From Diplonema papillatum (Eukaryota > Euglenozoa > Diplonemea > Diplonemida > Diplonemidae): a DNA stretch of 64,000 bases. The notes under the pieces are model-generated. The model saw only the letters and a list, made by a program, of their open reading frames with translations, was not told the DNA's origin and did no database searches. The number at the start of each line of letters is the position of its first letter. Position 1 is the stretch's first letter. A program made the position numbers and the translations under genes. This document shows positions 32,491 through 43,808 of the stretch, one piece after another. The stretch covers positions 83,059 to 147,058 of the forward strand of contig JAPJBO010000578.1 in NCBI GenBank assembly GCA_030068145.1, written 5' to 3'.

Positions 32491-32723
32491 AATGGAGTCG
32501 AACAATAACTGTAACTTATTTGACACGCGGCTGGTTCTCTAAAAACACTACCACTATGTGATCCTGCTACTGTCCGGCTACCCGAATTCTTTTTAGCCAC
32601 ATGCAATGTGTGAGGAGAGTGAACCGCCCCAAGTATTCACAAGACACTCCCGTGAAACTTGGTTATTGAGCGTTTGTTGTTTCAGGGTTTTCAGGATTTC
32701 TATTAAGATACAGGGCGGCATAC

Positions 32724-32983
32724 TTCGGAGAGGAACTTGTGCGTTTCCTCTGGAATGGTGGACACGTCGCTGAGGTACACCAGCCGACACTGCGACGACA
32801 GCACTTCGAAGCCGAAAGCAACGCAGTCCTTTCCGTGGATGACGGGCAGGGGGGTGACCTTCAGCCCTTCGATCTCCAAGGGCTGCATAGGCTCGAAGAT
32901 GTTCCAGTCCAGCGCAGACGTGAAGCGGAGGATCTTCTCCTTTGCTTGCTCAACTGTCTTCGGCATCAGATAAGGAAAGACTC
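32724..32983 (-). CDS. PhnP-like metallo-hydrolase, exon 2
   Basis: Encodes residues 177-263: the split Gly, then VFPYLMPKTVEQAKEKILRF, IEGLKVTPLPVIHGKDCVAF (His226 in the conserved P-x-x-H-G position), and RLVYLSDVSTIPEETHKFL (Asp249, a family metal ligand). The acceptor CTACCCACAG and donor GAA|GTATGC are convincing. Phase 1 in and phase 0 out both match the neighbouring exons. Confidence 0.9.
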
Positions 32984-33204
32984 CTGTGGGTAGGTGTTAG
33001 AGGGTAGAGCTCATGGCTTAAAGCAGGTAACGTCTGAAGCGAAGTCTTGCCCACTCACTTTCAGCAGTCGGCTTTGCGTTTCCGACACGCTGCTTTTGGG
33101 CTGTGACTCCTCTCCGAAGGGTGGGTCTTCGGGGGACGGATAGAGCGTGGGAGGTTGCATCCGGCGCTCGGCGCAAGAATCTCTATCGGATATCATCAGT
33201 GTTG

Positions 33205-33320
33205 GGCATTGCAGTAGTCAGGCATTGCTGCTGTGCATTGCAGTAGAACATTGCAGGCAGGCATTGCTGCTGTGCATTGCAGTGGAACATTGCAGTCAGG
33301 CATTGCTGCTGAGAATGGCA
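33205..33320. repeat. 41-bp tandem repeat, three units
   Basis: GGCATTGCTGCTGTGCATTG followed by CAGT.GAACATTGCAG, repeated with single-base changes. Confidence 0.85.
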
Positions 33321-33591
33321 GCGGCGGTTTTCGTTCGATGAGAGGAATGGAACGAAGAGATCCGAATAACAACTTCCGATGGGGTGATACCCCAAGGGTA
33401 CCTTGGACACCCTGCGGGGTCACTCCACCTATCCCCGGCTCAAGACTTCGTATCTGTGCAGGAGTTCGGACCCTGCGTCTCTCAGAACTGAGTAATGGCA
33501 CGTGCACTAAAGACCTGTCAAAAAGGACCCATCATGTTTGCTGTGAACAGAAGTCACGAGATCTTGCCGACGAGGCCTTTTAGCCATTTAT

Positions 33592-33790
33592 AGAGTTATA
33601 GTTCGCTTGAGAATCCGGGATTTTAGAGTCTCCGGGTGACCTTCGTCGAATGGGTTCTTTTAAAGCTAATACGTACTGGGTGCGTTTGGGGGGGACATGC
33701 ATGGCTTCTTTCGTGTACACTTTATTTGCTCGCTTAGACGAGTCAGGTTCGAAACAATTTGTGACCGACACCAACTTCTCGCCAGGATTT
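33592..33790 (+). repeat. 60-bp element copy 6 within a longer about 180-bp repeat
   Basis: The head (TATAGTTCGCTTGAGAATCC) ends GGGTGACCTTCGTCGAATGG. A tail word TTTGTGACCGACACCAA follows about 120 bases later, the same order as at 424-605. Confidence 0.75.
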
Positions 33791-34582
33791 ATATCCAAAC
33801 CTCCTTGAGTTTGGCCCTGAGTTTCCCCAGAAGGCTTCCTGCACCCTGGACAATGGGCAATGAAAGATATGCTTTGAAGCCGTGGCCCTAAAAACGCCAA
33901 AAAGGTGGAGAACCCACGAGGAAACCAACCTGTAGGTTCCTGTTCAAAAAAAAAGCTGACTCCCATCAAGACCTCTAAAGGCCAGTGCTTGGTCGGAGTT
34001 GGACAAAAAAAACATCGGGGCACGGCGAACGAGAATCACACAACAATCCCCCGTCAACCCCAAAACAACGTGAGAGGAGGACCATTCTCACGAATTTTCC
34101 GAGGGAATCTGACGAATCTACATACAGGGTATCTGTTCGTCGGGGGAAACATTTCACCCTACAGCTCTTTTCCAGCTTCTGGGGCTGGGCTCCACAGTGC
34201 AAGATAATGGGTGCAACCCTTTCAGGGAGCCGAGCGTCACCGCGTCGCAGTATGCAGGGAGTCCCCCCCCCCTTCAGAAAAGTTGATTCACATCAAGACC
34301 TCTAAAGGCCTGTTACTTCAGAAACGTTGACTCACTAAAGGCCAGTGCTTGGTCGGGAGTTTGTTGGACAAAAACGTCGGAGCACGGCGAACGGGAAGCA
34401 CACAGCAAGCCCCCCGTCAGAATCTGCGGGGCTTGACGAATCTACCTCAGGGTGTCTGTTCTTCGGGGGAAACATTTTGTTTTGCAGCACGTTTTCGGCT
34501 TCTGAGGCTATTGATTTATCAGGGGAATTCTACTAGGTAAAACAAACGACCCTTAGGACACCTCGGTGCGCACTTGGATCGC

Positions 34583-34806
34583 GGGGAAATACTCGAGGGG
34601 CTGCCTTGTGCTTACTTCGAAGGAGGCTAGAGGGGGAGAAACAATACAACTACAAAATGGGTCTTTTTTGTTGAACGCTTACGCCCGCCACTGAACCCAG
34701 ATTCACCTGTGTTTCGTGTGGGCTACAGCACATTTACCTCCTTTGATCTTTTGCAACTGGCAGCCTCCTCAAGTATTTCCTACAAAGCAGGTGCTTATAC
34801 AAAAAA
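34583..34806 (+). repeat. Dispersed P/Q-family repeat, complete copy
   Basis: P plus Q modules in order, ending CTACAAAGCAGGTGCTTATA and an A run. It lies in intron 1 of the hydrolase on the opposite strand. No splice acceptor follows it directly here. Confidence 0.9.
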
Positions 34807-35135
34807 TTTTCCCACCCGCCCTCCCTGCAACTCTGTTTATCGTTTTCTGCCTTCGACGGCCGTGCGGCCATGGATACCCTCGTGCGAGGGTGCACTTTCT
34901 TGCTGGATACCAGCTTCCGTTGCTTCGGCGGCGAGATCCGTGGGGCATGGGTTCCCACCCTCCGTCCCCCCGTGACCTCCGGGGCTAGCCCGTTCGCTCA
35001 CTTTCTGCGGCTAGCTCGGGGGGTAACCCCATCGTACGTGACCTCTCGTGTTTTCTCCGTTCATTGCTTGCGTCTCAGGAGTGCGTGAACGACGGAGAAT
35101 TCTGGGCGACACCGTGCAAGATTCTGGGTGCAAAC

Positions 35136-35664
35136 CTTTTAGAGAGTCGAGCGTCACCGAGTCGCAGTAGACGGGAGTCGACGCAAGTGAGGCCGGCAGC
35201 CCTGATTTTAGGTCCGGCTTTTTGATGACGGGCTGGTAGTCGCGGATGTCGTCGAGGCCCAGCACAGCGTCGGCGTGGTAATGCGTCAGGATGACGGCGT
35301 CGACGTATCGAGCACCGAGCTCCTCGAAGAACCGCAGGGTCGAATCGCGGAACGTCTTCCCGCAGTCGATGAGGACGTTCTTCTTCTCGGCTCGCCCGTC
35401 CTTCGACACCCGGAGCAGGAGGGAGGGGTTGCCTCGCTTGTTCCTGTTCCCCTCCGAGGCGCCGGCGCACACGTCGCACCGCTCGGCCGATAGCAGGCAC
35501 CGCAGCTGCGGGACGGCCACGGACGAGCCCGTGCCCAGGAACACCACCTCGACGTTCTGCACGTCGACGCCCGCCGCCATCGCGTGCGGCTTCCCGAGAG
35601 TGAACGAAGAGAACGACGCTGCCCCCGTGGCTACCCCTACAACTGCTCCGACAGCCCGCCGCAT
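35136..35664 (-). CDS. PhnP-like metallo-hydrolase, exon 1
   Basis: Encodes residues 1-177 of a predicted 355-residue metallo-beta-lactamase-fold hydrolase. It is closest in pattern to the PhnP / S. pombe C777.06c-like group; those that are characterised cleave cyclic phosphodiesters. Motifs: VEVVFLGTGSSVAVPQL (first strand, G-T-G), ERCDVC (extra zinc-site cysteines 63 and 66), NKRGNPSLLL, NVLIDCGKTFR (Asp100), AVILTHYHADAVLGLDDIRD (H128-x-H130-x-D132 metal motif). Residues 1-30 (MRRAVGAVVGVATGAASFSS) are hydrophobic/basic and could be an organelle or signal presequence. Met29 is an alternative start. The ATG at 35664 is kept in the duplicate at 36362. The phase-1 donor at AAAG|GTTTGC gives SLK-GVFPYLM with exon 2. 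Confidence 0.92.
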
Positions 35665-36164
35665 CGGACCTTGACGTGTGGAAGGAAACAGGGGGGGAGA
35701 GGGGGGGACAAACTTCGTGTGTGTGGCCCTCCCAGTCCTGTGGAAGGGATTTGTTTGTGAGTACGTGTGTATACCCTGGTTTGAGTGATTTAACTGCCAT
35801 CCGACACTTTTTGATATTGACAAGCAAGCTTGTTACCATAAATATATATATAGGTATCACAGGGGTTTTAGAGCTTCAGGTTTCGGTGGTTTTTTTTGTT
35901 TTTCTAAAGTCTCCTACACGGGCACAAAACGGGTGTCACACCGGCTTCTCGGGTCTGCGTTTTGGTTGTAGCACGCCCGCTTTTCGGGTGTGAATTGGGC
36001 ACGTCCTCTTTGCTTTCAGCTTCTGAAGCTGGATCTCGCCGTGTATACCGAGTCGAAGTAAATAAACAGGGGCTGGGAGGGGGTCGTTTCTTTTGTGCAC
36101 GTGTGTACGTTCGTTTGCTGGTAGTGGCCAGCCGAGTTCGGGACTAAATGTGACCGATGTTGCG

Positions 36165-36400
36165 GCTGCCGGCGCACACGTCACGCCGCTCGGCCGACAG
36201 CAGGTACCGCAGCTGCGGGACGGCCACGGACGAGCCCGTGCCCAGGAACACCACGTCGACGTTCTGCACGTCGATGCCCGCCGCCATCGCGTGCGGCTTC
36301 CCGAGAGTGAACGAAGAGAACGACGCTGCCCCCGTGGCTACCCCTACAACTGCCCGCTGCATCGGACCTTGACGTGTGGAGGAAGGAAACGGGGGGGGAG
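36165..36400 (-). pseudogene. Truncated upstream copy of hydrolase exon 1 5' end
   Basis: Repeats the leader (GTGTGGAGGAAGGAAAC...GGGG), the start codon and residues 1 to about 67 (MQRAVVGVATGAASFSSFTL onward to ERRDVCAGS), then ends. It retains the G-T-G strand and presequence but no metal ligands of the HxHxD motif. About 35665-36164 separates it from the gene, with no other gene seen. Confidence 0.9.
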
Positions 36401-36460
36401 GGGGGGGGCAGCAGCGCTCTTGTTAAGGATCAGCCACTTTGGCCGGATGGCCGGATAAAC

Positions 36461-37740
36461 CAGACCCCCCCCCCCCCTCTACAGTGCAGTTGCCTTGGAG
36501 GCTGGGTGGTCAAATTCTCTAAGGTGAAATGGTCAAAATTCCCTACCAAAAGTGGGCCCACAAAAATTTTCCAAAGTGTGGTATTTGGGGTATTTGGGGC
36601 AAAAAAAAAAATTTTTTTTTCTGACCGCCCACCGTGGTGACCACCTTAAGAGTGGGGGGTCAGCCGGCTGATGGATGGATGGATGGTTCTTAACAAGATG
36701 CCTGGGGGGGCAAGCTTCCTGTGTGTGGCCCTCCCAGTCCTGTCCAAGGGTTTTAGAGGATACATCAAGTATCAGAGGGTTTTTAGAGTTGATGTTCGCT
36801 CCGAATTTCGGTTGGAGTTGCAGTAGCAACTAAGCGGGTGTCACTCGGGTATACACGCGTTTTGGTTGTAGCAACTCCAGCTTCTGGCTGGACCTCACCG
36901 TGTAGAAGTAAGATGTAGAGATTAAGTAAAAACTAAGTTAACCGGGCGGGGAGGGTTTTTTGTGTTTCCGACGATCCCGTGGGACGTACAGATTGGTGCC
37001 TTTCGATCTTTTTTTTTTTTTTGGTGCACGTGCAGCAGGCTATTAGCTTCATTTTTCCTCAGTTTTCCAAATTCCGTCTCAATAGCCAATTTGCTTTTCC
37101 CGCTCTGAAATCGTGAAGCCTCCGTCCAGGCCACCCGAACCTTCCAAAAGGGGGGGTCCGGGGGCTCCGCCCCGGCAAACGGTACGGTACATTCAGGTGG
37201 AGAAAGAGTTTGCACTTCTCAGTCCGTTTGTCGCGTTAAACATATCGACCAACGTACTGGTGGCACTGTTTGCCATCTGTGTGACCCTCGCCCCGCTCCC
37301 CCTGGTGCACACTCCTGAAGCCAACAGCCCATTTCAAATTCATCCACCACTCAGATACGGTGTGCTGGTAAATCATTGGCATGAGTAGATGCAGACCGGA
37401 GATCACACGGAACAAGGCACTTGTGTCAACTCGGAGAGAATCTGTCAAGAATTCCGGGCTGCTTCTGAGCTTCGACTCTCTCACTCGGCACCCACAGCAG
37501 CCCTAAACTTTTGCCAGCCAGGCCACCATGCGCAGCGGCGACCTCGGCTCAGCACCCGCGGCAGCCCCAAACTTCTACCAGCCAGCCCACTATGCCCACC
37601 GATGGCCAGCCCCTGACCGCCAGCCAGCTTCCTGGCACAGCTGACCTAACCCACGCCTCCACCGGACCCCCACGACTTTTTTCATCGAAGGTCGTTTTTT
37701 GCACTTTTTTTTTTTTTTTTTTTGTTTTTTGAGTCAGGGG
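36461..37740. other. Homopolymer and short-repeat region, no gene
   Basis: Includes a C14 run at 36464, GATG repeats at 36670, AT-rich palindromic sequence around 36600, a CCGTGGGACGTACAGATTGG word at 36976 shared with 62751, a G-rich palindrome at 37144-37172 and a T17 run at 37705. The frame 37389-37616 (HAQRRPRLSTRGSPKLLPAS) has no domain. Confidence 0.5.
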
Positions 37741-38592
37741 TTTATATAGCTTTTCCTCCTCTGTAGAAAAGTCCTTTTCGCCCTCGGGGGTCCTGTGTGG
37801 GATCCAAAATTAATTAGAATTGGTAGTCAAGCACTACCATGCCAGCCCAGCCCAACACAACTCAACCTCAGTGTTGGTAATAAGAATCAGACAAAATGGT
37901 TAAGCTAATTTGTAAGAGAGGGGGGGTCTGGGGGGCAGCGCCCCCCAGCGCACGGTACGATACAGCGAAGAATTTCCGCACCAGTATTGATTCCAAATTC
38001 AATTAGAACCGGTAGTCAACGTCTGATGCCAAACCCCAAATCTAAATAGAACTGGTAGTCAACGTCCAATTTCGAATTCCAAATTTAATTAGAATAGGTA
38101 GTCAACGTCCAATTTTGGATCCAGATTTAATTAGAATTGGTAGTCAACGTCCAATTTCCGATCCCAAATTTAATTAGAATTGGTAGTCAACGTCCAATTT
38201 CCGATCCCAAATTTAATTAGAATTGGTAGTCAACGTCCAATTTTGAATCCAAATTTAATTAGAATTGGTAGTCAACGTTCAATTTTGGATCCAAATTTAG
38301 TTAGACTTGGTAGTCAACGTCTCGCCTCCCACCACCCCCTTTGGCCCTCCCCTCCTGCCTCCTCTTTCCCCGCCTCCTTTTTACTCTTCCTGCCCCCATG
38401 GCTTCGCCATGGCTCCGTCATGGCTTTCGCCATGGTCATGGCTTCGTCCCTCCCCTGTGGCTCACCCCCGCTGATCCCGGTTGGTAGTGCCCGGCCCTAC
38501 CCCAACCCCCAGCCCAAAATTAATTCAATTTTTTTTTTTTCGCGCTCGGGGTGGCCCCGAGCCCCAGACCCATATATAAATCACTGGTCATA
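37738..38592. repeat. Composite element, first copy
   Basis: Order: GGGGTTTATATAGCTTTTCC head; a word with CAACCTCAGTGTTGG; a G-rich hairpin at 37919-37947 followed by ACGGTAC; an array of about 42-bp units (AATTGGTAGTCAACGTCCAA with TTAATTAG); a C/T-rich stretch with CATGGCTTCGCCATGGCT; and a CCCAGACCCATATATAAATC tail. There is no long reading frame. Confidence 0.85.
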
Positions 38593-38595
38593 GAC

Positions 38596-40135
38596 AGGGA
38601 TTTATATAGCTTTTCCTCCTCTGCAGAAAAGTCCTTTTCGCCCTCGGGGTCCTGTGGTGGATCCAAAAATAATTAGAATTGGTAGTCAAGAGGCAAGCAC
38701 TACCAGGCCAGCCCAGGCTAACCCACCCAACCTCAGTGTTGGAACAAGAATCAGACGAAATGGTTAAGCTAATTTGTAAGAGAGGGGGGTCTGGGGGGCA
38801 GCGCCCCCCAGCGCACGGTACGGTACAGCGAAGAATTTCCGCACCGGTCAACTTCTAGTATTGAATCCAAATTCAGTTAGAACCGGTAGTCAACGTCTGA
38901 TGCCGAACCCCAAATCTAATTAGAATCGGTACTCAACGTCCAATTTCCGATTCCAAATTTAAATAGAATTGGTAGTCAACGTTCAGGGTTGGCTCCAAAT
39001 TTAATTAAAATTGGTAGGCAACGTCTGATGCCAAATCCAAAAATTAATTAGAATTGATAGGCAACGTCCAGTTTCGGATCCCAAATTTAACTACAATTGG
39101 TAGTCAACGTCCAGTTTCGGATTCCAAATTTAATTACAATCGGTAGTCAACGTCTGATGCCAAATCCAAAATTTAATTAGAATTGGTAGTCAACTTCCAA
39201 TTTCGGATTCCAAATTTAATTACAATCGGTAGTCAACGTCTGATGTCGTATCCAAATTTAATTAGAAGTGGTAGTCAACGTCCAATTTCCGATTCTGAAT
39301 TTAAATAGAATTGGTAGTCAACGTCTAATGTCGGATCCCAAATTTAATTAGAAGTGGCAGTGAACGTCTATTGTCGGATCCAAAATTAATTAGAATTGGT
39401 AGTCAACATCCAATTTCCGATCTCAAATTTAATTAGAATTGGTAGTCAACGTTCAATTTTGAATCCAAATTTAATTAGAATTGGTAGTCAACATCCAATT
39501 TCCGATCTCAAATTTAATTAGAATTGGTAGTCAACGTTCAATTTTGAATCCAAATTTAATTAGAATTGGTAGTCAACATCCAATTTCCGATCTCAAATTT
39601 AATTAGAATTGGTAGTCAACGTTCAATTTTGAATCCAAATTTAATTAGAATTGGTAGTCAACGTTCAATTTTGAATCCAAATTTAATTAGAATTGGTAGT
39701 CAACGTTCAATTTTGAATCCAAATTTAATTAGAATTGGTAGTCAACGTCCAATTTCCGATCTCAAATTTAATTAGAATTGGTAGTCAACGTTCGATTTTG
39801 AATCCAAATTTAATTAGAATTGGTAGTCAACGTTCAATTTTGAATCCAAATTTAATTAGAATTGGTAGTCAACGTCTCGCCTCCCACCACCCCCTTTGGC
39901 CCTCCGCCCCTGGCCCTCCTGCCTCCTCTTTCCCCGCCTCCGTTTTACTCTTCCTGCCCCCATGGCTTCGCCATGGCTTTCGCCATGACTTCGCCATGGC
40001 TTCGTCCCTCACCCCCGCTGATCCCGGTTGGTATTGACCCGGCCCTACCCCAACCCCCAGCCCAAAATTAAGGCAATTTTTTTTTTTTTCGCGCTCGGGG
40101 TGGCCCCGAGCCCCAGACCCATATATAAATCACTG
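38596..40135. repeat. Composite element, second copy with expanded 42-bp array
   Basis: Same head, hairpin (38783-38811), array and tail in the same order as 37738-38592. The internal array is longer, about 25 units between 38870 and 39880. Late units form a higher-order pattern alternating CAATTTCCGATCTC and CAATTTTGAATCCA. Confidence 0.9.
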
Positions 40136-40234
40136 TTTTTGAGCCACCCGGATTTCCAAATTCCGTCAGCTGACGGAATTTGGAATGGGAAGCTAATGCC
40201 CTGTGCACGTGCACTTTCACTTGCTGGTATTGGC

Positions 40235-40300
40235 CAGTTCGGGACTAAATGTTCTCTATGTTGCGGCTGCCGGCGCACACGTCGCAGCCGCAGCAGGCAC
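40235..40300 (-). pseudogene. Short fragment of the hydrolase exon 1 copy
   Basis: Matches 36130-36200 (AGTTCGGGACTAAATG and GTTGCGGCTGCCGGCGCACA), including codons near DVCAG. It derives from the truncated copy, because the shared TTCGGGACTAAATG is absent from the parent gene. The rest of 40301-41039 shows no gene. Confidence 0.75.
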
Positions 40301-41039
40301 TGCGGAACGCTACGAGATCCTCGGTTGTGCTCCTCAGCTGGATTGCTTAGCTCGATGGGAAGAGCTGGCCGTGTTGTGTATACGTCGTGGAGTGGACTCT
40401 CATCACTGTTTGGCACAAACCTTTCGCGACCGTGATTGACAGTCGAGATTGCCTGGGGCGGGTCTCCATGAAGAAGAGAAAGGTAAAGCAAGACGCTGTC
40501 TCCGGCTGCTTCGGCAGACGACGCATGCTGTTGTTGCTGCATATCAAGTTCAAACTACTACTGCTTCTGACAGCCAGAGCTGGCGTGTGGGCACGGGGGA
40601 ATCTTTCATCGGCAGCTACGAGCAGGGATAAAAAAGGGGGGAAACAATGGAGAACAATGCGCTTCATGTCAGATCGTTTGGGAATCACAATATTTTGGTT
40701 CTCGAGTAGCCCACACCAGTGGCCGCCATTGCGGCAGTGGGCCTGCCGGCGCAACCGCGAGCAGACAAGCTGCGTGCGCGGCCACCGTTAGCACTTCGCT
40801 TTTGGACTCTTTCCTCACTGCGCACGCTACTTTGGATTTCCCGAGCATTTTAGGACCACCCAAGTGGTAGGTTCCTAGTTTTGGGCTGCTGGGGGCCCCC
40901 CTTTTTTTCGGAAAAACTGGCGTATTTTAGGGTCTGCGGGCGCAGTTGGTCTTCTCTTCCCTTCACACCCTCCGGACCAAGTGCAGGACACTATTGTGAT
41001 TGCCCGTCACCAAGTCGGTAGACCTCTTCGGACCGTGTT

Positions 41040-41400
41040 TCGAGACGGGTACTTGGTACCCCCAGCACGTACAAACAAGATACCGTAATTGGAATACTGT
41101 TGAACGGGACTGGGGTAAATGACAGACCGGATAAAACCTGGGAAACCCGGGTCACCTGCAGTGGTGGTCCTGCAGCCTCCTGTGGCAGCGGCATCTAGGG
41201 GAATGAGCACCCGAAGGCACGGTCAAAGTCGCAAACCTCAAAATGTTGGGTGGGATCTTGTTTGTGCGCACTAGCGGAACTCACCTGCTTTGGTAAGTTT
41301 CATGTAGTACGCTGCCAACTACTAATTTTTAGTACCAACAATGCATTGTTAACAAAAAATGTCGAACCGGTAAAACCTGGGACGCCCAGCCCCATTTATC
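41040..41400 (-). repeat. Dispersed repeat, inverted relative to 13440-13770, with palindromic core
   Basis: Contains the 13440-13770 homology in reverse. At 41262-41360 it has a segment also found at 63535-63640 (TTTGTTTGTGCGCACTAGC, GTACGCTGCCAACTACTAAT). That segment holds TACTAATTTTTAGTA and AACAATGCATTGTT, both palindromic. Confidence 0.7.
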
Positions 41401-42340
41401 GGCTTCTCTACGGTACTTATCTGAGGTGGGCCTTCGTCAACAGGAGGTCGATCGCTTAAACAAAGGGGAAGAAAGGGGCCAGTACGTCTTCAGACTCTTC
41501 ATTCTTTCGATTTTTGTCTTCGTATGGCAAAGCACACGGTCGGAAGGCCTGCGCAGTCTACTTTGGAAAAAGTCGCTTGCGATGGGGCCGGGAGGGTTGA
41601 AAGGTGGAGGCTAACGTTGGAACTGTTGTTGACCAGGTGGTACGGTCCTTTGACAGAGTGAGCCGATGCCTCTCATGTCACCTTTAAAACGCGGCTGGGG
41701 CACGCATGCTCTTGACAGACGCTAGCGGCCGACATTTCGCACGTGCGTCGCAGTCGTTGGGTGGTATTGACATGGGGTTTCATCGAACGAACCGGCTTCG
41801 TAACGGAGAAACGAGTGGTTTATGCCACAACGGCGGATTGTTGGCGTGGCTCATCTGGGTCAGGAGTTCGTGCGTCTCGTCGACAGCACACACGCAAAGT
41901 GCTTCTGTCATTTCAGCTTTCGACAGCAGCAAATCGGCTGCTGCTGTCTATCACGGTACAGCACAGTCTGCCAGGTGAAAAAAGATGGACCGGCTTCGTA
42001 ACGGAGAAACGAGTGTTTTTACGACACTCGGATGGTTCCCCCCCGCCCCGGGGAGGTCTGCTTGGCTGCGTTGGGGGTTGCGTTTCCGTGTTGGTGTTGT
42101 TGTTTCGCTTTTGGACTCCTTCTTCGACTTCGCACGGTCCCAACGTCCTGGTCTGCCCGTGGTGCGAAGTGCTGTCAACCAGGGGTGGCAAGCGTCTACC
42201 ATTTTTTAGTGCGCCTCCTCTGAGCAGGGCTTACGCTCCGTTTTCGGTCTCAGAGAAAACACGTGTGGTCCAGGTGTGGGCGCTTAAGGTTCGAGGGGGG
42301 AACATTTCCGGATGTTGGGGCTTGCACTGATAAACGATGT
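41401..42340. other. No gene seen; one short direct repeat
   Basis: ACCGGCTTCGTAACGGAGAA recurs at 41790 and 41988. A 195-codon plus-strand frame at 41743-42330 has no domain and crosses this repeat. Confidence 0.4.
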
Positions 42341-42954
42341 CTACGAATACGAAGCATCGGTAGCTTGCAGACTCCTGGCAGGGTCGTCTCGGCGGCGTTG
42401 GACGTTAGATGCGTGACAAGTCGCTGCTCTACAAACGCGCCTGTAGGACTCCCACAGCAGCTGCAGGAACCCAGACACGATGTCTACGAATACGAAGCAT
42501 CGGTAGCTTGCAGACTCCTGGCCAGGGTCCGTCTCGGGGGCCCCCGAACCGCGGGCTTGGCCTGCAGCGGCCGCCGGAGCCTGCGGGGGACCTGCGCACC
42601 GGCGAGAGACACCGCCGGCCCTGTTTGAGGCGGGCGCGGCAGCAGCTTCGGCTTGGCCCGGCGCTCCAAAGGAGCGACCTCGCCGCCGCTCCCGGCGTCC
42701 GAAGGCCGGAAGAACCACGCGTCGACGCTCTGTCCAACGTCCGCCGCCGCCGCCGCCGACGGAGACGTGCCGCGGGCGCCTGCTTTGCCTCTGCCGTGGC
42801 CCCGCGAAGGTCGGAAAGGAGGCACGGGTTGACTCGGTTGGGCTCGGTTCACGGCCCGAGCTCTTCGCCGGGTCCTGACCTTTCGCGGCGTCGAGTCGTG
42901 GAAGCGCGGGAGGCCGCGGGATGTGTTGGCGAGCAACACATCACATACAAACAC
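42341..42954 (-). pseudogene. Downstream copy of the giant-protein exon B 3' end
   Basis: Repeats 43680-44240. It encodes PSRGHGRGKAGARGTSPSAA, DVGQSVDAWFFRPSDAGSGG and LERRAKPKLLPRPPQTGPAV, ending ATDASYS and a stop as in the parent. It has small indels at its 5' end (SGRAVNRAQPSQPVPPFRPS). It is truncated upstream of KVRTRRRAR. The frame is intact over about 125 codons. Confidence 0.85.
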
Positions 42955-43645
42955 GCTCTAGAACGCGGTATTTGCACTTGCCTGGACCATCTCACCCTCT
43001 AGAGAGCCCAGACAAGATGTCTACGAGTACGAAGCATCGTAACAGCGGGCGGTACGCTCTCGAACCCGTTATTTGCACTTGCCTGGGATGTCTCACCCTC
43101 TAGAGAGCCCAGACAAGATGTCTACGAGTACGAAGCATCGTACCAGCGGCGGTACGCTCTCGAACCCGTTATTTGCACTTGCCTGGGATATCTCACCCCC
43201 TAGAGAGCCCAGACAAGATGTCTACGAGTACGAAGCATCGTAACAGCCGGCGGTACGCTCTCGAACCCGTTATTTGCATTTGCCTGGGATATCTCACCCT
43301 CTAGAGAGCCCAGACAAGATGTCTACGAGTACGAAGCATCGTAACAGCGGGCGGTACGCTCTCGAACCCGTTATTTGCACTTGCCTGGGATATCTCACCC
43401 TCTAGAGAGCCCAGACAAGATGTCTACGAGTACGAAGCATCGTAACAGCGGGCGGTACGCTCTCGAACCCGTTATTTGCACTTGCCTGGGATATCTCACC
43501 CTCTAGAACACCCACACAAAGATGTCTAACAGCAGGCGGGAGCTTGCAGAGTGTATGTCTCGGGGAGTGTTAAACGCTAGTCGCTGCTCTATAAACGCGT
43601 TACTCGCACTTGCCTGGGGCATCTCACCCTCTAGAGCGCCACACA
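42955..43645. repeat. 101-bp tandem array between the copy and the parent gene end
   Basis: Five to six units with GACAAGATGTCTACGAGTAC, GAAGCATCGTAACAGC and GTTATTTGCACTTGCCTGGG, periods 100-101 bp. The unit is related to the 3' boundary sequence of exon B (GATGTCTACGAATACGAAGC), so the array probably grew from the gene's own end. Confidence 0.9.
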
Positions 43646-43808
43646 AGATGTACCTACGAGTAAAAAGCATCGCAACAGCGGGCCGTAGCTTGCAGACTCC
43701 TGGCAGGGTCGTCTCGGCGGCGTTGGACGTTAGATGCGTGACAAGTCGCTGCTCTACAAACGCGCCTGTAGGACTCCCACAGCAGCTGCAGGAACCCAGA
43801 CACGATGT

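Larger units (their letters stand above)
32188..32723 (-). other. Hydrolase intron 2 ending in a dispersed repeat
   Basis: The donor is GAA|GTATGC and the acceptor TTGCAG|GGC. The last about 220 bases of the intron are a P/Q-family dispersed repeat whose 3' end (CCTACAAAGCAGGTACTTAT) abuts the splice site. A 60-bp element lies in the middle, antisense to the gene. Confidence 0.85.
32984..35135 (-). other. Hydrolase intron 1 (about 2.15 kb)
   Basis: The donor is AAAG|GTTTGC and the acceptor CCCACAG|GAG. Contents: a small possible cassette frame at 33050-33196, a 41-bp repeat at 33205-33320, a 60-bp element at 33592, two diverged direct repeats of about 300 bp (33955-34195 and 34270-34520, with AAGACCTCTAAAGGCC and GGGGGAAACATTT), and a P/Q-family repeat at 34583-34806 in inverted orientation to the one in intron 2. 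Confidence 0.8.
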
